DNA of 64,000 bases. It comes from Diprion similis (Eukaryota; Arthropoda; Insecta; Hymenoptera; Diprionidae). The notes beneath the pieces are model-generated. The model saw only the letters and a list, made by a program, of their open reading frames with translations. It was not told where the DNA came from and did no database searches. Numbering within the stretch: the stretch's first letter is position 1; each line of letters begins with the position of its first letter. The position numbers and the translations under genes are program-made. The stretch spans positions 1,736,001 to 1,800,000 of the forward strand of contig NC_060105.1 of NCBI RefSeq assembly GCF_021155765.1. Direction: 5' to 3'. Positions 25,401 to 36,400 of the stretch are shown in pieces.

Positions 25401-28400
25401 TAGTGATCCTCTACAAAATAGTCAAATTTCTGGAGATCTTGGTTCGATTTTAGATTCGAAAAAAAAATTGATTCAAGCAAAGGCGAATTTGATTAAAACA
25501 GCTCTGGCAAGAGGAAATCAATCGGAACTGAACAATGCGTTTTTGGAAATACTCGAAGCGAAAAGAGACCTCCTGAACTCGGTGGTGGCTATCGGAGCAG
25601 AGTCTGTTGACAACGGAATGACGGTTTCCGCTGTGTTGGACATTGGACTTGACAGTTTATTGAACGAAGACGACCAAGTAATTAGTCAAGTTACTGCCGA
25701 TTTACAATCTCGTGTCTCACTTGAAACGATTTTACAGTTGAAGCAAAAATTAATTGAAGCGAAAGGGAATTTGATCCGTGCAGTTACTGCTAGAAGCAGT
25801 AACTCAGAGCTAATGGACGCACTTGTTAAAACGCTTGCTGCCAAAAAAGATCTTCTTAATTCGATAAGACCCGCTGGTTCAGTGAACTTTGACAGAAACA
25901 ATAGCGATTGTAATAAAAAAGGTCCAATTTTGGCTGATCTTGAGTCCATTTTAGATTCGAAAAAAAAATTGATTCAAGCAAAGGGGAATTTGATTGAAAC
26001 TGCTGTGACTGGCGGAAATCAATCGGAATTGGGCAACGCATTTTTGGAAACACTAGAAGCGAAGAAAGATCTAGTTGATTCAGTGATATCCCCGCCAAGC
26101 AAGACCATTAATAACGAAAAAGATCCCATTTCTGATGCAATAGATCTTGAACCGGATAGTTTTTTGAACGGAGACGATCAGACAGCTGCTCCAATTGTAA
26201 TTAAACTCCGACCCTCATGTCAGTCAAATTTAGACTCTAAGCGAAAAAGAATCAAAGTAAAAAAGAATTCGAGTTGTAAGAGTGCGTGTGAAAATTGTAC
26301 AACGGAATTATCTGAGGCAGTTACGAAAACATTCGATGCTAAGAAGGAACTGCTTGACACGATGAGATCTACTGGAACGTGTCGTGCTACTAAAAAATCT
26401 TCCAACTCAGTCCGAGAGTCCGCAATGGATAGTTCCTCAAAAAAAAGTTTTAAAAATGAGGGCCACATTGTATGCACAAGTTGTCAAAAAAATAAAGCAT
26501 CACGACAATCGGTATCGAATTCTAAGCGAAAAATGATTCAAGCGAAGAAGGATTTGATTCCGACAACTGTTACCGGTGGTTCTGAAGCAGAATTGAGTGA
26601 AGCGTTAAAGAAAACGGTTGATGCTAAAAAAGAACTACTGGATTCGGTCACAACAGCTAAAGTCGAGACAACTAATAATGCGAGGGACTCTTGTCACGCA
26701 GATTCCCTACAATCGCTAATAAATTTGAAGAGAAAATTGATTCAGACGAAGAAAGGTTTGCTTGACGCAGTCACAACAGGAGGCAATGCAGCCAACGTCA
26801 ATAACGTACTTATTAAGGCACTCAATGACAAAAAAGACCTAATTGATTCGATAATATCACAAAACGATCAGATACAGGGCGATTTAGTATCGGGTTTGAC
26901 ACTTCAGAGTGCAGTTGACCCCTCATCAACTTTAGAGGACCCTAATTCATCTGAGAAACTGGATAGCCAAACGGAAGTTACTGGTGAAATAACGACAATA
27001 CAAGATGAGACCAGCTCTGTTCAATCGACTTCAACTGAACCAAGCAACATTGTTGTTGAAGAAGAAATCGGAATATCGAGTTCTTCGAATAACATTAATT
27101 GTGGTAACGATATCTCGCCGAGTGTGAACGAGAAAATTCAAACTGATGACAAGACCTCGAACGACTTACAAGGGAGTCTGACAATAAGATACAGCGGAAA
27201 TGACTCTTCGACAAGCTCGGGAAGCTGTGAGCTGTCTGGGGAGTTAGATGATGAATTGGAAATCATCGGTGGAACGACGAAAATTCAAAATGAAGAAAGG
27301 TCTGCTGGTTCTAGCAGCATTGTTGTTGAGGGAGAAATCGGAATATCAACTTCTTCGAATGCCGTCAATCAAGGAAACGGCATCTCTCTAAGTGTGAACA
27401 AGAGTATTCAAACAGACGGTCAGACCTCGAGCGACTTACAAGGGAGTCTGACAATAAGATACAGCGAAAATGACTCTTCGACAAGCTCAGGAAGCTGTGA
27501 GCTGTCTGGGGAGCTAGACGATGGATTGGAAATCACCGGTGGATCAACGAAAATTCAAAATCAAGGAAATTCTCTTCAGTCGACTGTAGCCAGTAGTATC
27601 GCTGTGTCGAGTTCTTCGAGTTCCGTTAAAAGTTCCAGTCAGATATCGTTGAGTGTGAACAAAAAAATTGAGACTAACGCGCAAATTTCCAGCAATCTGG
27701 AGACAAATTCGGCAACAAAAGAAAGTGGAAGAAATAGCAAACCGGTGAACGTGGTTTTTCAAGAAAGTCTGGAAGATGCAAATTCTGCAAGTGAAAGCTC
27801 CAGCGAAGAGATCATTGATCCCACAAACGCAGAAATTGCGAGCACCAGTGAACTTTCAGCATCTTTAAACACTGAAAATCATTCAACAACCGACACAGCT
27901 ACAAGCAATTCCAGAAGCGGAACGTCAGTTGAATTGGAAAGCTCGTTGAAAGCCAAACCGGGAGATGGCTTGCAATTAATTGATTCAGAATGCGCGTTGG
28001 GACAGTGTGGCGTAAGCGGAAAATTGCACGTCAATTTGAACGCTGAGAGTGCAATAAACGTCCAAAGTGAGAGCCTCCCAGCGGTGTGTCTTGCAGAGCC
28101 CACACTCTCACTGAATCTCCAAGATGAGGATCAAATTTCACAGAACACCGAAATTGAACTGCAAGGAGAGGCGGACCAACAGGAATTGATCCAAGAAGGA
28201 AACAACGAAGATGCCGACGAAGACCCTGAACCAATGCCAGAAACTAACGAAGAGCTGCTCACTAGTGACAACGATAATCAACCGAACATTGACCGAACAT
28301 ATTACGGAGAGGTGAGCAATTTAGGATAAGATTGTTTAAATAATTATATGAAATATCTTTACTTACGATGATTTCGTGGTGTCGACAGAATACGCAATAC

Positions 28401-31400
28401 TCCACAGGTGGTGGCATTTTTTCCAACGCTCATCACCGTCTCATAAACTTGGACGTGAACTGCACTGGAAAAACTGCATTCATGAACCCCGAGTGTCAGC
28501 AGCTGAACGCGAACCTGGGACATCCACGAGGCCAGTGATTCACAAATTCACTCATTGTCAACTGTCACAATCTTTTCTAACTTTTTCCTTTTACACTTTT
28601 ACGAATGAACGTTCCACTCCACAGATTCAAAGATGTCAATCACCCTCCGCACCGTCAAAACGTACTTGAGCCACGGACAAGAGCTTGCGCAAGAAATGCA
28701 GAATCGTGCTAAGTGGCTCTGCGACAAAGGTTTCATCCCTAAACTTCATACACCAGCGATGCTTCACCTCATCAACAGCTTGGCAACTGAAAATACGGTG
28801 GAAATCAGTCAGAAGTCAGAGTTCTCCTTGTTTGGTACAAAACTTCTACAGCGCAGACTATCCTCAGAGTGAGTAAAATCATTTGCTTACCAAGCAGCAC
28901 GCAGACTTCGAAAATCATTCTCGACATTCGTTTTCTTTGTCATTCCAGTTTCGATGTGACGCCAAACACTTTTCTGGAATTCCTCCAGCACCATGCGTTC
29001 CGCGTAATTGGAACTGGGCTTTGCTACATTCGTCCAAAACGCTGCCCAGGTAACCAGATGTACAGAACTTTCGACGGCTCCTGCAACAACCAGGAACACC
29101 CCACTTGGGGGCAGGCTAATACAGCATTCGCCAGGGTTCTTCCGCCCCGCTATTCTGACGGTAAGTGAATTTTTCGATCCGGATCCGATGAACAGTTAAG
29201 CGTTTAACCGACGACCTGAATTCGAACATACAGGAGTTCATGAACTGCCGAAAAGTGTCACTGGAGCAGATTTGCCAAATCCACGCCTGCTGAGTGTTCA
29301 GTGCTTTTCGCGAAACGGCGTGAGCGATCGAAGACTGACTTTAGTCGTTGCTCAGTGGGGTCAACTACTCGCACATGACACGGCTATGCAGACGACTGAC
29401 CAAACCGGTGAGTCCGTTTGAGAGATGCACAATTTCTTGAATCATTTTGAAAATAAATGACAATAACTTTCACTCTTTTACGCTCTTTCAAAGCCAAGGC
29501 CGGGATACAGTGTTGCGCTGATGGTAAGCAGCTTCCAAAAAGTCTGCAGCATCACTCTTGTCTCCCGATAGAAATACCGAAGAATGATGAATTTTATTCA
29601 CGATTTGGAAGTGAGTGCATGGAGTTCGTGAGGTCGATGACAGTCTCGAGGGAGGATTGCAGTCTGGGACCAGCCGAGCAAGTACGATCCCGTTTCAAAC
29701 AAAATTTTAAAAACACGCCATCAGAAGTATCAATTCAAACTTGTCGACAGATCAACACCGTGTCCAGCTATCTCGACGCTTCGCAGCTCTACGGATCGGA
29801 CAAGGAAACTGCCGATCGGCTCAGAGCCTTCGAAGGAGGTAGAATGAAGGTGTCCCTCAGGCGTGGTCGGGAACTTCCACCCGTAATGACCAACCGCTCA
29901 CGCTATTGCGATGTAATGAGTCCATCGGAGGTCTGTTACCAAGCAGGTATGATACGGAGGTTCACTTTTGCGGTATGCGACATCTGATCGGAACACTCTC
30001 TGGACTAAACTGCTTCATCTTCCAGGAGATGTCCGGGTGAATCAAGTCCCTCATCTGACTGTGCTACAAATATGTCTTCTGAGGGAGCACAACAGAATAG
30101 CGGACGAGTTGCAGCGCCTGAATCCGCACTGGGAAGATGAACGCGTGTTTCAGGAGACCCGAAAAATCGTGATTGCTGAGTATCAGCACATCACTTACAA
30201 CGAGTGGCTACCAGTTGTAATCGGTAAAGTAAAAACTTGTTTCTTCTCATGTGAAGTCGAGTCATGTACAATCTGTATCACTGATCGTTTCATCCCAGGA
30301 AAGAAGTATTGCCAGAGATATGGACTGACGCCACGAAATCAAGGCGGGATGTCGCGGGCTTATGATCCACGTGTCAGAGCGACAACGATTAACGGCTTCA
30401 CCACAGCGGCTTATCGCTCATTCCACTCGATGCTGGACGGACAAATCCAGTGCGTTTACCATCAAATCCCCTTTTGTTAACAGAGTCCAGAGTTTTCTTA
30501 ATGATTTTCTTTTTCTCGCAGTCTCTGTCCGGCGAGCAGGGAGATATCGCACACTCTTCGCCTGAGCAATCATTACTTCCGTCCTCAGGTCATAGAGCGA
30601 AATAACAATCTGGATGATCTGATTAGAGGAATGGTTACTCAGCCAATGCAGAAATCCGACAGCAATTTTGACCCTGAGGTATAAGTGTTCGTGTAATGTG
30701 ATAAGTTAATGACTTTGATTAACGATCGATAAAGTTGCCAATCTACCATTTCATCGGTATAATAATACATGCTCCTCAACAGATTACCGAATATTTATTC
30801 CGGTCAAGGAGCGAATTTGGCCTGGATTTGAAATCGCTCGATATCCAGCGGGGAAGAGACCATGGCATTCCGGGTTACAATCGTTATCGTGAAATATGCG
30901 GACTGACGTATGCGACTGACTTCGACGACCTTCGTCGGGAAATTCCACTTGAAGTAAGTATGATAGATCTTCGTGATCCACCAGCAGGATTAGACATGTG
31001 TTTACATGGTGGTTTGAATCCAATTTCCAGAACATCAATAAGCTGAAAAAAGTCTACGCTCACGTAGACGATATCGATTTGATAGTCGGTGCAGTGATGG
31101 AGAGAAAACCTCCTGGCAGCATTCTTGGTCCTATCGTGAGATGCCTCCTTGGCGAGCAATTCTACAGGAGCAGAATCGGCGACAGATATTTTTATGACAA
31201 CGCCGATCAGCCGCATTCCTTTACTTCAGGTAATATTAGCATTGAAAAGTAAAGCTCGGTATCGTCGATTCCAACACTATGTGCAATATTGAGGCACAGG
31301 AATTTCCTTATTGCACATTAATCATTAACTTTTTACCATATTTCCAGAGCAATTCGAGGAAATCAAGAAGGCCTCCCTTGCCAGACTTTTGTGTGACACA

Positions 31401-31526
31401 GGGGATAATATCGAAGAAATTCAACCAGAACCTTTCAAATTAATTTCGTGCAACAATCCTCTCACATCCTGCTCTGCTCTGCCACAACTTGATCTTTCTC
31501 CGTGGCAAGAGACAGAATGCAGTTAG
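22471..31526 (+). CDS. Gene C: giant helical-repeat protein fused to a C-terminal animal haem peroxidase
   Basis: Exons: 22471-28311, 28389-28530, 28625-28868, 28949-29160, 29234-29407, 29494-29681, 29751-29946, 30026-30223, 30299-30449, 30522-30678, 30783-30953, 31031-31229, 31348-31526. They total 8052 nt (2683 aa) in one frame. Order: signal peptide (about 1-22); acidic leader (23-259); fourteen modules of about 45 residues containing AKxxLI...GxxxEL...AKKDLL (260-1463); Ser/Glu-rich tail with a 90-residue duplication (1525-1745); acidic linker (about 1890-1947); propeptide; furin-like RPKR; peroxidase (about 2110-2683). The peroxidase has QWGQLLAHD (His about 2194), SSYLDAS, Arg of GDVR (about 2336), REHNRIA (His about 2354) and [10 protein letters not shown]. 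Haem-ester positions are Ala and Gln. The fusion rests on donor GAG|GTGAGC at 28311/28312, an in-frame exon 2 and no alternative start for the peroxidase. Intron 2 needs a GC donor at 28531. A separate upstream gene stopping at 28327-28329 is the alternative. Confidence 0.83.
23248..26859 (+). repeat. Fourteen-module coding repeat of gene C
   Basis: Fourteen recognisable modules of about 45 codons lie in register. Each predicts two amphipathic helices around a small turn: K-rich LIxAKxxLI, then GxxxEL, then LxAKKDLLxS. Spacers of about 40-55 residues separate most of them; several contain [14 protein letters not shown]. The modules closest to each end are the most diverged; modules 5-10 are near-identical as alternating pairs. 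I do not recognise a named domain. Confidence 0.85.
24352..25950 (+). repeat. Recent tandem supra-repeat within gene C (549, 549, 501 bp)
   Basis: Units start at 24352, 24901 and 25450. The next module (starting 25951) marks the end of the third unit, which is 48 bp shorter. Each unit encodes two modules. Long blocks are almost identical between copies, for example around 24541-24680, 25090-25229 and 25639-25778. That points to recent duplication or gene conversion. Confidence 0.9.
27043..27700 (+). repeat. Ser/Glu-rich 270-bp coding duplication in gene C
   Basis: Unit 1 starts at 27043 and unit 2 at 27313, exactly 90 codons apart; a degenerate partial third follows from about 27583. Shared protein motifs include IVVE(E/G)[14 protein letters not shown] and [13 protein letters not shown]. 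Confidence 0.85.
29031..29042 (+). other. Furin-type site (RPKR) before the gene C peroxidase domain
   Basis: The codons read R-P-K-R between two cysteines and about five residues before the conserved YRTFDG start of the peroxidase domain. R-x-K-R is the proprotein convertase consensus. Peroxidases of this superfamily are known to lose propeptides. Cleavage here is inference. Confidence 0.45.
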
Positions 31527-32160
31527 AGAAGATATTCCGTCATCCACTCGACCCTTTCGATTGTGGCAATATGTAAACGTAAAAATATGTATCAAATCAT
31601 AATATATTATATACATTCATACATACGAATATCGCACATTTTTATTTATTTGTAGACAAATTAGATATTACGTGATTTAGTAGACTTATAATATATCATA
31701 TTTTTATAATGACCCGCGACTTTGTTTCATGATTATTATAAATGTAGTAAACCCCCTATAATTTCGTAGAAGCGCAAGGTTTTCGTAAAAAAAATAGTAC
31801 CCATATTCATTATCGACATGTGAATTTTTGCACACCAGAACTCTAGAGATTATGCTTTTTTTTTTGCGTTTCTCATAACACGGATTGTGCGGGACGATTA
31901 ATTTCGGCATAAGTTAATGACGAAAAGAATCGTTTCAACCTTCAACAGATACATTTTAACGTCGGGATCAATGGTGTGCATACCAATGGCTCAATTTTCT
32001 ATTTAATTTTTCAGTAATAATATAAAGCACAGCGGTCAGACAGTCTTATGAACCGCGCATTACCGCAGCCTCGTTCTACATACGTATACCTTCGTTATGT
32101 AGTTTTAATTTTGATATAAAAACCGGCGAGGTTTTCGATATGAAAACTTTTAATACTCGA
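31527..32160. other. Convergent 3' ends of gene C and the LRR gene
   Basis: 634 bp between the two stop codons, AT-rich. No plus-strand AATAAA was seen close after gene C. A minus-strand AATAAATAAA-like signal lies near 31636-31648 and could serve the LRR gene. Confidence 0.4.
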
Positions 32161-33480
32161 TTAAATAACAAAATTAGGACCTTTTGGAAGTTTGGACGTT
32201 ACTGGCAGCGTAGGTTTAGAGAATATGCTCGACATTTTGTTGTGCAAGTGCTTGAGACACTCTGGAACTTGTGTCGTTTCAGCTATTTGGTCGAAGAGTG
32301 GCCTTTTAAAAAGCCTCTTGGCCTCCAATCTTTGCTCAGGTGTCACGGCTCTGTCGTCCAAATGCACCAAATGTGGAAACCATGATATCACGAACAGTCT
32401 GAAACAGGCGTTGAAAGTAGAGTAACAAAAATCTAGGTTTGTGGACACACTTAACACGAATAATTGCTAGACTCGTCATTACCTGCTTTGTAGGTATTCG
32501 TAAAACGATCCACCATTCAGATAACTCGGCGCTGCCTTGTTGCCCATGATGCATAGGTAGCGAAGATTCGGCACACTGGCGTGAAGGTTTTTCACAAATG
32601 GATACAAATCTTCAATTTTATTGTGATTCAACCAGAGCAGTTGGAGCTTTGGCATCGGCGGAAATATCGTGTATGAGTCTATGTTGTTATGGTCAAGATT
32701 TAGCGACGTCACATTATCAAATTCAGCCAGGAAGTGGAGATTTCTGCAAGAGAAAAGGTTAAAGTTACTTTTCAAATCAATCAATTCATAAAAAAAGAAG
32801 AAACAGCCAATGAATTTCATTCCCCTTTATATTAAACTTTGCGATAAAGAATAGAATTAATTTTTACTTTCATTTATGAGAAATTTTTCTCAGCTCACCT
32901 ACTAAATTCGTTATAGCTGATATCTAGAGTTCTGAGAGTGCTGCCATAGGTTTCTATAATGTCGAATGGCATATGAAACAAATTTTCAAAAGCTAAAGAG
33001 AGCGCCTCGTCAGACTCAGATTCAGCAGCACCGTTCTGGTTGCTTCTCGAATGAGTGTCGACAAAGACAAGTTTAGCTAGGGACGTCATGGCGAGCTCTT
33101 CTACCTCCTCCGCATCGTCTATCGAATCAAGATCATGGCTGAGGTCCAGCCTAAATGGATAAAATGAAAGTGTAATAGTAAGTGCGTCGAGCGATGAATT
33201 AGAGCGAATGAACTGATCGATCACACACTGCGATATGGCTAATTGTTATTGCTCAGTTGAAGACCGCGTGTCTTGTCATTTAGTCTGTTGGATTCTTGAT
33301 GGAAAAATTATGCACACAACTTAGTCAGCTTGTATGTTTGCACAAGTTAGATAAGGGGGAGTGCGAGATATAGAATTGTTAGGAAAAATAGAAGACAAAG
33401 TAACCGAACGACCACAAGTTGCAGAAAAATATTTTCAAACACAAATTTATCTCTTCTATTCGTTTTATATATACTCACAT
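32161..33480 (-). CDS. Leucine-rich-repeat protein, LRMDA/C10orf11-like
   Basis: Minus-strand exons in transcript order: 33479-33480 (AT), 32899-33150 (beginning with G), 32483-32743, 32161-32398. They total 753 nt, 250 aa. The start codon is assembled across an intron: exon 1 ends ...AGCAT|GTGAGT and exon 2 begins G CTG GAC. An in-frame stop lies upstream in exon 1 and no other phase fits. Seen: an acidic N-terminus (residues 1-70), then LRRs (about 72-175) with LRTLDISYNEF, VTSLNLDHNNI, LQLLWLNHNKI and LRYLCIMGNK. A cap region follows with FPHLVHLDDRAV and a basic tail. LRR order and cap resemble leucine-rich melanocyte differentiation-associated protein, which works in pigment-cell organelle biology in vertebrates; the role in insects is unknown. 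No signal peptide, so probably cytosolic. Family call moderate; gene model good. Confidence 0.78.
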
Positions 33481-36400
33481 GCTGGCTGACTTGCAATCGT
33501 TTAAAATGTCACGGATAACGATAATTAATTTGTATAATTAAAAGAATGTACGCAATGTTCTACGGCTCTTCTGCGCTCCACCGCGATGCTTGATATCAAT
33601 TTATTTCTGATAAGCACAAGGTTGAAATCCCCAGCTGCAGCAGCCTTTTGACGTAGGATGAGAAGGAGTTTGTATCCGCATGTCGTTTCACAATCTAATT
33701 GTTTGAAGAGGCTCCCGAATAAACGTTAAGACAACAATTGCACGCTCGTTGTAATTCTTTACGTCACGATCAATCTGCGACTGTTTGGCGGTTGTGCGCG
33801 ATGCAGATTGGCTGCATCGATGCGATGCACGCATGCGAATTGCGAATGAGTATCGCGAATGATAAATCGGATGTCTGTATATGATATATATATATATATC
33901 ATCGGCGGCACCACGCGAGGGTCGGGTGATAGGGATCGAATAAGAAGCCTTGTAACAATTGATACCTGATTTTAGCCTTAAAATGTAAACTGATAACGGA
34001 AATCATATACAAAGTATCAACGTTCTGACTTTTGTACGACCTTATTAATAATCCTGATAATAATAGATACCGCGGACTTGACTTGACGCCGATGTTAGGT
34101 TAGAATAGGTTAGGCTAGGTTAGGTTGGGTTCCGACTCGGCTTGTCATTATCTCATGTTAAATCATCGAGTCGGTAGGATTCACCTGCCGCGAGTATTTG
34201 TACGACAAGATATAAAATCTCAGCATTTCTTTCGTTTCTTCGATATCATCGCTCTTATCATTATCATAACGAAAACTCACCAATCTGCAGCACTTCTGCA
34301 TCCGTTGCATCGCTACAACGAGCTCGGTGCTTCGGTTTATGAACTTGCGGGCGTTTTCTTGCCTGGAGAATAACCAACGCGTGCCCTCAGCTACCCATTT
34401 TAGTTCCCGACACCCCAACCCCGGTTTAAAGCTCTTTAGTCGCGTGTTAAAACACGAAACTCGAATCTCGGCGGTCGGTATGCGTGGTGAAGAAGGCACG
34501 GATCTTGTATCACCCACACCGCTAAGCGATAATGATTAATCGATCAGTTTATTGACCGATCGAGCTTGACTTTTGCTGCCTGCGGTAGCGCCTGCATATT
34601 TATATTCATATTTTTACACATAAGGATGCCGAAGTGTTGTTCATAAGGCAGACGTTTCAATTCTGAATGAGCGCGACGACGGCTCCATCTCAACATTGAA
34701 GTAATCGAAGTAAAAAATATGCAAAACATATTAGACTGTTGAAATGAAATTTTTCTTAACCGTAGCGCCATCTTCAAAAGCACGCGACAAACCACCGTGG
34801 TTCTTATCGCGTCGGTAAGGTAGATTGGCATGGATCCCAAATTTTGATAAAAATGAAAACAAATTTATCGTCTCTTTTCCTAACGGAGTATTATTGGAGA
34901 TGGTAAGAGAAGAAGATAGGCAACCGGTTACACCACAATGTTGGTTGAACTGCAGATTGTTCGGAGTCAGGATAAGCGTAGAAGTGAATTCTGATTTAAT
35001 AGCGTCGGTAGCATATTTTCTCCCCGGGAACTCCAAGATAAATATTTGCACTCGTGTATTGACGGCGAATGGTTCCTTAGTTTTAACACTGGCATATACG
35101 CACACGAGTGTGCATACCGAACAGATTGTAGTGCGCGGCCTTCGTTATGGAGAAACTTTTCTATTTTTGGTCTTGAGGTATTCAAAGTGGCCCCTTCCTA
35201 TGTTTATTATACGACGCCGTGGCATAATATTTGAATAAAAGCAAAAATAAAATGCCACTACGATTTGAATCTTCCAAATAGACGAGCCTCGCCCAAGGGA
35301 AATAAGAAGTTACGGCTGACGCGATGCATTATTTATTTGATATAGGGCATAGATGTTGTTGTATAGTACTCGTACATTGTTGTATCTCATGTCGGGTGTT
35401 ACGAAGGGCAAGTTGACATTGGCTCATCTGATTCTGCAATACTCATGCTAGTCTTTTTTTTTATTTTGTTGAACCCTTTTCACTTGACGATCATAATATT
35501 ACAGTAGAAGTACAATAACAGATATAATATAATATATATATGTATAATATTCAATAGGAGAAGTAGAACATTTATATTATTATGTATTTAACCGTAATAG
35601 TGTAATGTATAATATTTCGTATATTAATAATAATTGAAAAAAATCATCATAACTTTTCATATAATTAACAATTATACCCATGCAAGATAGCAATGCTTCA
35701 GCATTGTCATTTGTATAATAATGTAACACATATACTTATATATTCTCTATAAATTATAAATCTATACAGTCGTGTGAATTACACGGCATAATAAAATTTC
35801 GCAAGCCTTGCAAACCCTCGTAATTAGGTACCTGCATTTGTGAATTCCTAACGCAACTTCAAATATCCAACAATTATACGTGTTCTATAATCGAATCCAA
35901 ATCACACATGAACGTTGAATTTTTACAGGTCATTTCGATTCGCGACACACCTGCCGAGTTGTTTAATTTCATTATACGTATGCGCGTTAAAACCCGAATA
36001 ATTGACTCGCTGAAATTGTAGAGATAATGAAACACGATGTGAAAAGTAAAGAAAGAAAGACAAAAGAGCTGAGTGAAAATTGCTCTCGCGTCATTTAAAT
36101 CGGTACCGGCAGTGAATTATGATTTATTTAATGAACGGCAAGATTATATACGATGACAAAAGTTCAGAAGCACTTTGAGCCTCCTTAAAACTTGCATAAT
36201 AATGTCACGACCAAGTTTCAAGAGAACACGGTTCTTCACAAAGTATTTTCAAAGTTTAGGAATTACGCGCGGCAAGTCTTAAATGAATGGGTATAAAGGA
36301 GATACTGTAATTCCACAAGGCGGATTTATTACTCAATATTGATTTTTCGCTGCCCACATCTCAGAAGCTTTATTTCTTGGCTCATTAGAGGATAAATTTG

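Noticed and set aside
23248..26859. Regular repeats resembling a CRISPR array
   Set aside because: The repeats keep a protein frame, vary in spacing and sequence, and lie in a eukaryotic exon.
22471..28329. Exon 1 of gene C as a stand-alone single-exon gene ending at TAG 28327-28329
   Set aside because: A strong donor lies just before the stop, the next exon is in phase, and the peroxidase would otherwise have no signal peptide or start. Kept as an alternative, not preferred.
34158..34517. 119-codon minus-strand frame near the TTAGG-like array
   Set aside because: No domain, no splice signals linking it to the LRR gene and an overlapping frame on the other strand.
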